64,000 bases of DNA from Pseudomonadales bacterium. GTDB lineage: Bacteria; Pseudomonadota; Gammaproteobacteria; Pseudomonadales; Azotimanducaceae. The position numbers and the translations under genes are program-made. Shown here in pieces: positions 57,045-64,000 of the stretch. Below the pieces are notes generated by a model. That model did no database searches. It saw nothing but the letters and a program-made list of their open reading frames with translations, and was not told the DNA's origin. Each line of letters begins with the position of its first letter. Positions within the stretch are counted from its first letter, which is position 1. The stretch is taken from NCBI GenBank assembly GCA_016779565.1, contig JADHNJ010000001.1:1-64000 (forward strand), given 5' to 3'.

Positions 57045-57347
57045 TCAGTCAGCTTGCCGAGTACCCTCGAAAGTGGCTTGGCCAAAAGCGCCCAATTTAG
57101 CCGTGCCGCTGATGCTATCACCCGAGACAACTGCCTGACACTCGATCGTCATCGGCATGGGTTGGGTCATCTCAATGTTAAAAGTCAGAGAATCGCCATC
57201 AACTGCGCCACCACTAAAAGCCTGCTCTCCCTGCGGCCCTGCCATCGAACCCGACAACATGCCACCCTCTTCGAGAAGCGATAACGTGGCCGCTTGCGCG
57301 CCCATTGGCGATTTCATTGTAACCGCCCAATTTCCGCTAACAGACAT
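57045..57347 (-). CDS. small hypothetical protein with a repeated beta-strand pattern
   Basis: Protein of 100 residues with no signal peptide. Pattern: a GNWAVTMKSPMG strand, LLEEGGMLSGSM turn, GGAVDGDSLTFNIEMTQP, VSGDSISGTAKLGAFGQ and ATFEGTR. Alternating Gly-rich turns and strands suggest a small calycin-like barrel or sandwich. Related stretches occur in proteins of marine gammaproteobacteria, but I cannot name a family. Monocistronic, facing the tRNA. Confidence 0.65.
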   Translation of the reverse strand: MSVSGNWAVTMKSPMGAQAATLSLLEEGGMLSGSMAGPQGEQAFSGGAVDGDSLTFNIEMTQPMPMTIECQAVVSGDSISGTAKLGAFGQATFEGTRQAD

Positions 57348-57498
57348 ACCCTTACCCCTGAAATTTTTCTAAGAGCCCTGACCTTACCCCAGAGCAATGC
57401 CGGTATACACCCTTAATCTTATCAGTACCGATCAAGATGCTGCTGGGCTGCCTTTATATACGCGCCGCCAATCAACTCTCAAGGGCTCGAATCCTAAC

Positions 57499-58386
57499 TT
57501 AGAACGAGCCTAAAACCATTAAAACCCCTAATAGCACCGCAGCCATACCTTGCCACTCGGTAAGCGTTGGACGTTCTCTAAAAAGACCATAAGAAATCAC
57601 GAGCGCAATCAACAATTCAATTTGACCTAGGGTCTTGACCACAGCAGCCGGCTCTAAGGTAAATGCTGTAAACCAACCCACCGAGCCGAGCACACCCGTG
57701 ACCCCAACGAAGGTCGACAAACGCCACTGCTCTATTAGCACTTTGAAATCTTCGGACGCCCGGGCACCAACCAGAACCAACGTAATCAAAGTTTGCAAAA
57801 CCACCATCGCCACAAGGGTCGTTGCACCAGCCTGGATGTGAGAAGGCAAATTCAGCGACAGACTCGCGTCACGTACCAGAAGCGACGTTAATGAGAAAGC
57901 CAATGCCGAGGTCAAACCCATTATCGCATCGGGGCCAATGAACCGGCCTCGAAGACTGCCCTGATGACCATTTAAACGGATCAATCCCAGAGTACATACG
58001 ATCATGCCAAACACGGCGACTACGGTTAGCTCATCACCAAATAGGCTAAAGCCTAGTAATGCGGTCATTACGATTTCTAGCCGAATGTAAGTGCTGCCCA
58101 CGGCGAAATTACGCAAACGAAACAATCGCACCAGCAAGATTGTTGCAATAATCTGTAATACTGAAGCCGCAACAACTTTTACCCAAAACAGCCCTGTTGC
58201 TGCGACCAAAACGGCAGGTTCGCCTACCAAGCCAAAGTAACCCAATACAAAAGGCAAACCAAAAACATACCTTGCCAAGGTCGCACTTTCTGCTGACACG
58301 GTTTGATTCAGTCGTTTTTGTCCTGCAGTTCGGACCGCCTGCATCACAGCAGCGAGCAGTGTCCAAAAAATCCAAGACTCGAGCAT
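57499..58386 (-). CDS. EamA/DMT superfamily transporter
   Basis: Inner-membrane protein of 295 residues with ten hydrophobic segments in two EamA-type repeats (each about 140 residues). The first begins WIFWTLLAAVMQAVRTAGQK; the second begins IMGLTSALAFSLTSLLVRD and ends EWQGMAAVLLGVLMVLG. Such proteins export metabolites or amino acids; the substrate cannot be inferred. Confidence 0.85.
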   Translation of the reverse strand: MLESWIFWTLLAAVMQAVRTAGQKRLNQTVSAESATLARYVFGLPFVLGYFGLVGEPAVLVAATGLFWVKVVAASVLQIIATILLVRLFRLRNFAVGSTYIRLEIVMTALLGFSLFGDELTVVAVFGMIVCTLGLIRLNGHQGSLRGRFIGPDAIMGLTSALAFSLTSLLVRDASLSLNLPSHIQAGATTLVAMVVLQTLITLVLVGARASEDFKVLIEQWRLSTFVGVTGVLGSVGWFTAFTLEPAAVVKTLGQIELLIALVISYGLFRERPTLTEWQGMAAVLLGVLMVLGSF

Positions 58387-58506
58387 TTAAATTCCTCGAC
58401 CCTACGGCAGGGTCCGCTTTGCTATCCCTGCATTAACGCCTCGAGCGCAGCTTTGCACAGGACTGATGCCAAAAGATGCGGCCTGAAAGCGAATTAACGC
58501 TGCCGC

Positions 58507-59658
58507 TCAGGAAGACAAGCTAAACAGCCGCTGAGCGTTACCACCTAGCACGAGGTTACGTCGAGACGCTTGCATGGGGGCTAAAGCCGCATGCACTTCG
58601 CTGACAGCGTTGCTATGGGCATCGATGTGCGGGTAATCGCTACCCCAAAGAAACTGCGACTCGCCAACAAGATCACATTGAGCATCTATTGATCGCTCAC
58701 TGGGGTCCATGACAAACCAAATGTTTTCCTTAATATACTCACTGGGTCTTCGTTTTAAGTTCACCACACTGTTAAAACGGTCAAATTTTTCGTCAAGCCG
58801 ATCCATCAGGTAGCTTGCGTAACCGGCGCCAGATTCAACCACCGCCATTTTCAGCGCCGGAAACCGATCAAATAAGCCATCGCAAACGAGGGCTGCCGTT
58901 GCTGGCAACAGTTGCATGGTGCCACCCAATCCGAAGGAAAAAACCGTATTCATGGGCTCTTGAGCCCCATTCCACCACTGGCTTGCCGCTGCATTAACAA
59001 TCCGATCAAAACGGACGATCAAATGCATACAGACGGGTAAATTGGCCTCGACCATCAGTTGCCAGATAGGATCGAAGTCGGGATGCGACGGCCTCTTGCC
59101 GCATATGGGTTCTGGCGCTAAGAACATACCTTTGAACCCCAGTTTTAAACAACGACGAAGCTCTACCAGGGCAAGATCGATGTCATAAAGCGGGATGTGC
59201 GCGATCGGAATAATTCGATCCAGCGCTGGCGAGGCAAAATCCCACTGCCAATTGTTGTAGGCCCTGGCATAGGCCATCGCAAGATCAGGATCTTCTTCTT
59301 TGTCCCATAAGATACCGATCGTTGGAAAGACGACACCCGCATCAACGCCCCAGTCGTCCAGCAATTGCACCCTTGCTGCGGTGTCATAACTGGCGGCGGG
59401 ACAGCCCTCTAGGTAAGGGATTTCGGGCTGCATAAAAAGCTCAGGCGCATTGTGCTCGATACCGCCCAGTACAGCTAACCGCCCTTTTAGCAGGACGCGA
59501 TTATCTACCACTAGCTCTTCTAAGCCATCGGCAGCCTGCCGAACAAAAATACCCCGTTCTTGGTATCGTGATTCAAGATAGTTCTGCCAAAGATCGGGGG
59601 GCTCAAGGACGTGAGAGTCCATGTCAACTACAAACGGTTTCATGCGGTCGTCCGACAT
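58507..59658 (-). CDS. amidohydrolase family protein (ACMSD-like metal-dependent hydrolase)
   Basis: TIM-barrel hydrolase or decarboxylase of the amidohydrolase-2 group, about 383 residues. The N-terminal metal motif appears as DMDSHVLEPPDLW. Further active-site parts are HIPLYDID, CMHLIVRFDR and the late WGSDYPHIDA. The ATG with GAGGGGG just upstream is chosen over an earlier in-frame ATG ten codons before. In related enzymes the substrates are aromatic acids; nothing nearby fixes one here. Confidence 0.83.
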   Translation of the reverse strand: MSDDRMKPFVVDMDSHVLEPPDLWQNYLESRYQERGIFVRQAADGLEELVVDNRVLLKGRLAVLGGIEHNAPELFMQPEIPYLEGCPAASYDTAARVQLLDDWGVDAGVVFPTIGILWDKEEDPDLAMAYARAYNNWQWDFASPALDRIIPIAHIPLYDIDLALVELRRCLKLGFKGMFLAPEPICGKRPSHPDFDPIWQLMVEANLPVCMHLIVRFDRIVNAAASQWWNGAQEPMNTVFSFGLGGTMQLLPATAALVCDGLFDRFPALKMAVVESGAGYASYLMDRLDEKFDRFNSVVNLKRRPSEYIKENIWFVMDPSERSIDAQCDLVGESQFLWGSDYPHIDAHSNAVSEVHAALAPMQASRRNLVLGGNAQRLFSLSS

Positions 59659-59763
59659 CTTGCCCCCTCGTTGCATTCCGAGACTCACCTAGAAACAAAA
59701 CCCCAGGGCGAGCATCCGGCAATCGCTTAGCACGCTTGCCGGTACATTACTCAGGCTATTGGG

Positions 59764-60243
59764 CTACAGGGCTTCAAGAATTTTTTCAGCAGAGCTCACT
59801 TCAAACGCGCCGCCTTGCTCTGCGTTGAGCGCGGTAATTTTGCCATCCTCAGCAATCAAGGCGTACCGAGAAGACCGCTGCCCCAAGCCAAAGCCTGAAC
59901 CATCGAGGGTCAAACCCATCGCTGCGCTAAATTCGCCATTGCCATCGGCTGCCATAACTAACGCTTCGGCGTTTTGAGCAGCGCCCCAAGCAGCCATCAC
60001 GAATGCGTCATTGACACTCAAACAAACGATCGCATCGACGCCTTTAGCAAGAATCTTATCTGCATTAGCGACAAAGCCTGGCAAATGCGCCGCGCTACAG
60101 GTTGGTGTGAACGCGCCTGGTACCGCAAACAAAACTACTTTCTTGCCGGCAAAGAACTCTCCTGTGTTGAGGTCCTCAGGGCCATTTGCGCCCATCGTTT
60201 TGATTGTCACATTTGGGATTTGATCTCCGACTGATACCGCCAT
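59764..60243 (-). CDS. peroxiredoxin, Prx5/AhpE-type
   Basis: Thiol peroxidase of 159 residues with peroxidatic Cys49 in PGAFTPTCSAAHLPGF, plus VNDAFVMAAWG and the C-terminal RYALIAEDGKITALN strand, all typical of Prx5. The ATG giving MAVSVGDQIP is preceded by GGAG at good spacing; an ATG four codons upstream overlaps that site and is less likely. It would reduce hydrogen or organic peroxides using glutaredoxin or thioredoxin. Confidence 0.93.
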   Translation of the reverse strand: MAVSVGDQIPNVTIKTMGANGPEDLNTGEFFAGKKVVLFAVPGAFTPTCSAAHLPGFVANADKILAKGVDAIVCLSVNDAFVMAAWGAAQNAEALVMAADGNGEFSAAMGLTLDGSGFGLGQRSSRYALIAEDGKITALNAEQGGAFEVSSAEKILEAL

Positions 60244-60335
60244 TTTGCACTCCAATGATTACTGTAAAAACGAACCCCAGTCTGAATCGAAGACCGGGAG
60301 AGTGCAAGCCTGTTACCCTAAATATCGAGCACGGC

Positions 60336-61172
60336 TCACCGAATCACGTTAGGACAAGGTGCCGGCTGACCCTCCACACAAACTGGGAAATGGCGATCTG
60401 GGTCAATCTGAAATAAGGCCTGATCGGTTTGTCGTGGATACATCACAGCACCATCGGGTGCATACTGCACAATATAAGCTTTGCGGATGTTATCAGTGAG
60501 ATTTGGGCCAGTGCGGTGGGGCGTTAGAGAGGAAAACACGACCACATCGCCAATATCGGCTTCGATCGGCACAGACCCCAGATTCGCTTCATCGGCTTCC
60601 GTCAAACACTGATACCCTAAATCCGTTACCCAGTGTTCAAGCGTGCCCTTTTGATGGATACCTGATACCACCCAAGGGCAGCCATTATCGATCGTCGCGG
60701 GCGATAAGGGCACCCAGCACGTCAAGTAATTCTCGGGCCGTACATAGGTATAACCATTGTCTTGGTGCCAAGGAAATTCCACCGGCGTCTCAGGCTTTTT
60801 GTAAACCAACTGATCCCAATAAAGACGCACATCACCGCCAATGAGATCCAAGCATAGATCAACCAGCGCTGGCTCAAAGACGAAGCGCTGAGCCGCTAAC
60901 GAGGTCTTAACAATGTGAATGGTGAAGGTGATTTCACCAGCCCGATTGATCAAAAAATGACCATCGTGATCCTGCCTTAACTGCGCCTCTCGAGCCGCCT
61001 CGAGACGGTCTGCGTCTTCTAGCAACGCATCAATGGCGTTCTTGGGAATCGCGTTTTTTAACAGAAAATAACCATCACGATGCCATTGAGCCGCTTGCGC
61101 CTCGGTGATTCTTCGATAGGGCCCTTTTGGAGATGACCACACAAAATTCTGACTGCGAGCATCAATTTTCAT
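60336..61172 (-). CDS. phytanoyl-CoA dioxygenase (PhyH) family protein
   Basis: Non-heme Fe(II)/2-oxoglutarate-dependent oxygenase of 278 residues. The iron triad is visible as H136xD138 in PWHQDNGY and H219 in [10 protein letters not shown]230 (NIRKAY) is well placed for 2-oxoglutarate binding. Substrates in the family range from lipids to amino acid derivatives such as ectoine, so none is assigned. It overlaps the upstream pterin dehydratase gene by 4 bp, so the two are translationally coupled. Confidence 0.88.
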   Translation of the reverse strand: MKIDARSQNFVWSSPKGPYRRITEAQAAQWHRDGYFLLKNAIPKNAIDALLEDADRLEAAREAQLRQDHDGHFLINRAGEITFTIHIVKTSLAAQRFVFEPALVDLCLDLIGGDVRLYWDQLVYKKPETPVEFPWHQDNGYTYVRPENYLTCWVPLSPATIDNGCPWVVSGIHQKGTLEHWVTDLGYQCLTEADEANLGSVPIEADIGDVVVFSSLTPHRTGPNLTDNIRKAYIVQYAPDGAVMYPRQTDQALFQIDPDRHFPVCVEGQPAPCPNVIR

Positions 61173-61432
61173 CGCGATTCGACCTGTGCTTGTTGAATGC
61201 TTTGTAATTTCTCAATCGCTGTAGCAAGCGCATAATCTTTGTCGGTAATCTGATCACCCGCATCGTGGGTGGTCAATCTTATTTCCACCAGATTGTAGAC
61301 GTTACGCCACTCAGGATGGTGTTCTAACGCCTCAGCTAAGACCGCCACCTCCTGCATAAAGCCAAACGCTGCTTTAAAATCGGAGAACCGCAACCGCAGT
61401 TCGAGACCATTATCGACCGCTTGAAATAGCAT
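61169..61432 (-). CDS. phhB: 4a-hydroxytetrahydrobiopterin dehydratase
   Basis: Pterin-4a-carbinolamine dehydratase, 87 residues. It recycles the pterin cofactor after aromatic amino acid hydroxylation. The active-site pattern [20 protein letters not shown] covers residues 37-56, with His38, His39 and His56, and AGDQITDKD follows. No phenylalanine hydroxylase is in the window; instead the gene is coupled to a PhyH-type dioxygenase. Confidence 0.93.
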   Translation of the reverse strand: MLFQAVDNGLELRLRFSDFKAAFGFMQEVAVLAEALEHHPEWRNVYNLVEIRLTTHDAGDQITDKDYALATAIEKLQSIQQAQVESR

Positions 61433-61532
61433 TGAAAGCTCCTAAGATTCAGCGTACCTCCACCAATCACCCATGAAAACAGAATCCGCATCTTAGGTAA
61501 ATGCACACCGAAAATACTGATACACTCGGGGT

Positions 61533-63353
61533 ATGCAAAACTTCACGTTATCGAGCAACGAGCAACCTGAGCTGCCTCGTTGCGAGTACCCGCGTCCACG
61601 CCTTGTGCGATCGACTTGGCACAATCTCAATGGCGTCTGGCGGTTTAAACTTGATCCTCGTAACAACGGTGTCGATCAATCTTGGCCTCTTGGCTTACCC
61701 GACCCACAAGACATCATCGTACCGTTTGCGCCGGGAAGCCCCGCCAGTGGTGTGGATTGCCCTCAGGACTGCTTAACAGTCTGGTATGAATGCACCCTAC
61801 CGGAGCTGAATTGGGACAGCGAGGAAATTTTATTACATTTAGGCGCCTCTGATTACCAAACAACCCTGTGGATAAACGGCCAGCACGTGCTCAGCCATTC
61901 AGGCGGCTACACGCCCATCCAGGCAGCCGTTGGCTCGCATCTTATGGAACCGAGCAACCGTCTTGTCGTTAGGGTTAGCGACACCACTTCCTGGCAACAA
62001 CCCAGAGGCAAACAAGCCGGCGATACGCGCTGGCCAATCGACTATGACAGCGTCATTGGCATCTGGCAAACCGTCTGGCTCGAACCTGTGCCTCGTCTCC
62101 GGATCGAGCAAGTCCACTATCATTTCGACCTTTTGCAGTCGACTTTACAACTACGCGTCTTTTTGTCTGAGCACACCGATGCGGAAGTCGAAGTTGATGT
62201 CTTGGGCAATGAGCAACCGACGCACGTTCAATTGGCCAACCGACGTAATGAAGTTCGACTATCAATACCTATGACAGCACCAAGGTTGTGGCAACCGAGT
62301 GATCCTTACCTGTACCCTATCGAAATTCGGATAACTCAAGATCAAACAACAGTTGATTTGGCCAAGAGTTATGTAGGGCTTCGGCAAATCGATGTCAAAG
62401 ATCGAAAGCTCTTACTCAACGGAGAGCCCATCTACCTCCGCGGTATTCTTGATCAAGGTTATTTCCCAGACGGCTGGTATACCGCGACTACCGATGAGGC
62501 TCTAAAGGCCGATGTAGAGCTAACCTTGGCACTCGGCTTTAACCTCGCACGAAAGCATCAAAAAATTGAAGACCCTCGCTATATGTACTGGGCTGACAAG
62601 CTCGGTCTCATGATATGGGCAGAAATGCCCTCGGGTAGAATTTTTTCTAACACGCTCATCACAGATCTTACCGACCAATGGCGCGCCGTGATTCATCGTG
62701 ACCAGGGACACCCTAGCATCATCACTTGGGTGCCCTTTAACGAGTCATGGGGGGTATGGCATCAAGCAGAGCGGCCTGAGCAGCGCGCGTTCGTTGACGC
62801 TATCTATTATCTCACCCGAGCCCTAGATCCAAGCCGGCCAGTGGTCGCCAATGATGGCTGGGAGTACTCAACCGGTGATCTTTGGACACTACATCTTTAC
62901 GACACGACGGCCCAAACCCTCAGCGACCGACTTGCTCAGCTTAATCAAGCGCCCCAAAGCCCGGTGCACGAAAGTGAGCGCCCCCGAGTAGGCGCCTTGC
63001 CTGGCTCAGATCCTCGAGCGCTACCGCTATTGCTTACCGAGTGCGGGGGCATTGGCCTGATCCAACCTGATAGCGCCTATGCCAATACCAACCAAAATGG
63101 TTCTCAACAGTCAGATGTACCTTTCGCTTATGGCGAATTACCCGAGGACGACGCGGCCTTTCTGGTGCGCATTGCCGACCTATTGTCTGCCATCGACGCC
63201 AATCCCCAATTGCGTGGGTTTGTCTGGACTCAGCTGACGGATGTTCAGCAAGAAATTAACGGCCTTGTTACCTTCGACCGTCGCCCAAAGGTCGCCATTG
63301 AAACCCTTAACAGGCTGTTTTCTGTCGTTGGCGAACGGCAACCTTCACCATGA
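61533..63353 (+). CDS. glycoside hydrolase family 2 (beta-galactosidase/beta-glucuronidase-like)
   Basis: Protein of 606 residues without signal peptide. An N-terminal GH2 sugar-binding domain (LHLGASDYQTTLWINGQHV) is followed by an Ig-like domain and the TIM barrel (RKHQKIEDPRYMYWADKLGL). The acid/base is Glu404 in PFNESWG and the nucleophile is Glu503 in LLTECGG. The size is close to beta-glucuronidases and short beta-galactosidases; the sugar is not resolved. It overlaps the next gene by 4 bp (ATGA). Confidence 0.9.
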   Translation: MQNFTLSSNEQPELPRCEYPRPRLVRSTWHNLNGVWRFKLDPRNNGVDQSWPLGLPDPQDIIVPFAPGSPASGVDCPQDCLTVWYECTLPELNWDSEEILLHLGASDYQTTLWINGQHVLSHSGGYTPIQAAVGSHLMEPSNRLVVRVSDTTSWQQPRGKQAGDTRWPIDYDSVIGIWQTVWLEPVPRLRIEQVHYHFDLLQSTLQLRVFLSEHTDAEVEVDVLGNEQPTHVQLANRRNEVRLSIPMTAPRLWQPSDPYLYPIEIRITQDQTTVDLAKSYVGLRQIDVKDRKLLLNGEPIYLRGILDQGYFPDGWYTATTDEALKADVELTLALGFNLARKHQKIEDPRYMYWADKLGLMIWAEMPSGRIFSNTLITDLTDQWRAVIHRDQGHPSIITWVPFNESWGVWHQAERPEQRAFVDAIYYLTRALDPSRPVVANDGWEYSTGDLWTLHLYDTTAQTLSDRLAQLNQAPQSPVHESERPRVGALPGSDPRALPLLLTECGGIGLIQPDSAYANTNQNGSQQSDVPFAYGELPEDDAAFLVRIADLLSAIDANPQLRGFVWTQLTDVQQEINGLVTFDRRPKVAIETLNRLFSVVGERQPSP

Positions 63354-64000
63354 ACAATGTGAGCGAAGCATTCACGGCGCATTGCCAAGCAAGCGGCACT
63401 GCGCAAATTTCTATCAGCAAACACGGGCACCTGTGTTTTGAGCTTCAACTTACAAACGATCCTGTTGATGTCTATGCGGTTCAAAAAGGTATCTTAGCGG
63501 TTCTTATCGGCATAGCCGAAAACCGCTTCTTTCTTGAACGTTACGACGCGATGAACCACATTCTTGAACCTGAATGGACCCAACTCGAAAAACCCGATGA
63601 GGCCAGCTTGTCTGTGGAAACCTTGCTCAACATGACCACTGGCATGGATGACCACCTATGCTTAAACGGCAGAATTGGCCATGACTGGCGTTACAACAAT
63701 GTCGCCTTTCAGTTCCTTAAGCAGGCCCTTGAGATCCAAACAGGGGAAAAGCTCAACGAATTAACTAGGGCATGGTTACTAGAGCCGCTGGGTATCGAAG
63801 ATACCTACTGGCAAGACCGGTCCCCGGATACCGAGGGCCGTGTATTTTCAGCGCTTTATTCAACCGCTTCTTCTCTACGGGTAATCGGTGAGGCCTTGCT
63901 GAATGATGCGTTAATCGACACGGAGTTTAAACAAACACTTTCAACCCCCAGCGCGAGTACCAACCCTGCCTGGCATTTAGGCTGGTGGAACAATGCCGCT
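63350..64000 (+). CDS. beta-lactamase-fold serine hydrolase homologue, 3'-truncated by the window
   Basis: The frame starts on the ATGA overlap with the GH2 gene and stays open for 217 codons to the window end. It resembles COG1680 proteins (class C beta-lactamase-like esterases and peptidases): VYAVQKGILAVLIGIA, LLNMTTGMDD, WRYNNVAFQFL and WLLEPLGIEDTYW. The SxxK motif reads AVQK, with Ala43 instead of the nucleophilic Ser and Lys46 kept; the YxN motif (Y115, N117) is present. Probably catalytically altered or a binding protein. The C-terminal part, including the KTG-like motif, is not visible. Confidence 0.82.
   Translation, partial: MNNVSEAFTAHCQASGTAQISISKHGHLCFELQLTNDPVDVYAVQKGILAVLIGIAENRFFLERYDAMNHILEPEWTQLEKPDEASLSVETLLNMTTGMDDHLCLNGRIGHDWRYNNVAFQFLKQALEIQTGEKLNELTRAWLLEPLGIEDTYWQDRSPDTEGRVFSALYSTASSLRVIGEALLNDALIDTEFKQTLSTPSASTNPAWHLGWWNNAA

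Overview
The window reads as one uninterrupted stretch of a gammaproteobacterial chromosome of roughly even base composition. Gene order is mostly Pseudomonas-like: pilMNOPQ-aroKB divergent from the penicillin-binding protein 1A gene, ubiE-ubiB-hisI-hisE-tatABC, hslVU beside a SPOR-domain gene, and gpmI-envC-ctpA. A type IV pilus assembly operon, a Zn-type L31 protein and a glutamine synthetase-ntrBC locus fit a free-living, probably marine, gammaproteobacterium. I cannot name the species. There is no rRNA, CRISPR array, prophage or insertion sequence; the one RNA gene found is a tRNA-Gly(CCC).

Layout. 0-8.4 kb: tolC-type efflux channel, a DegS/Deg1-like protease, an unknown exported protein, comF, nudC, the molybdate transporter modABC and the kinase srkA. 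8.4-15.2 kb: acyltransferase, GNAT acetyltransferase, TSUP permease, SDR, hemJ-like gene, a telomere-like heptamer repeat array, then syd-aroA and mdh. 15.2-21.9 kb: a long leader with a decayed FN3-like fragment, then gltBD. 21.9-31.4 kb: aroB-aroK-pilQPONM (minus), PBP1A, rpmE. 31.5-41.3 kb: priA, SPOR protein, hslVU, DUF971 protein, ubiE-ubiB-hisI-hisE-tatABC. 41.3-49.6 kb: dtd, a proline iminopeptidase homologue lacking its nucleophile, typA, a eukaryote-type glutamine synthetase with ntrB-ntrC, trmL. 49.6-56.7 kb: secB-grxC-rhodanese, gpmI-envC-ctpA, hisB-hisA, tRNA-Gly. 56.7-64 kb is accessory: a small beta-rich protein, DMT permease, amidohydrolase, peroxiredoxin, PhyH dioxygenase with pterin dehydratase, a GH2 glycosidase and a truncated beta-lactamase-fold protein.

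Most genes are housekeeping. The most interesting observation is the nitrogen locus. A GSII-type synthetase occupies the place where glnA (GSI) normally sits before ntrBC. It is preceded by a sigma-54 promoter and two NtrC-like palindromes whose positions closely mimic the enterobacterial glnAp2 promoter. A further NtrC palindrome lies before ntrB. With gltBD in the same window, both halves of GS-GOGAT ammonia assimilation and their regulators are present.

Other points worth a look are a (TTTTGGG)3(TTTTAGG)9 array containing a textbook G-quadruplex motif; two hydrolase homologues that each lost only the catalytic serine; and shortened conserved operons (ubiE-ubiB without ubiJ, hisB-hisA without hisH or hisF). 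I did not find an obviously new multi-gene defence or mobile system.
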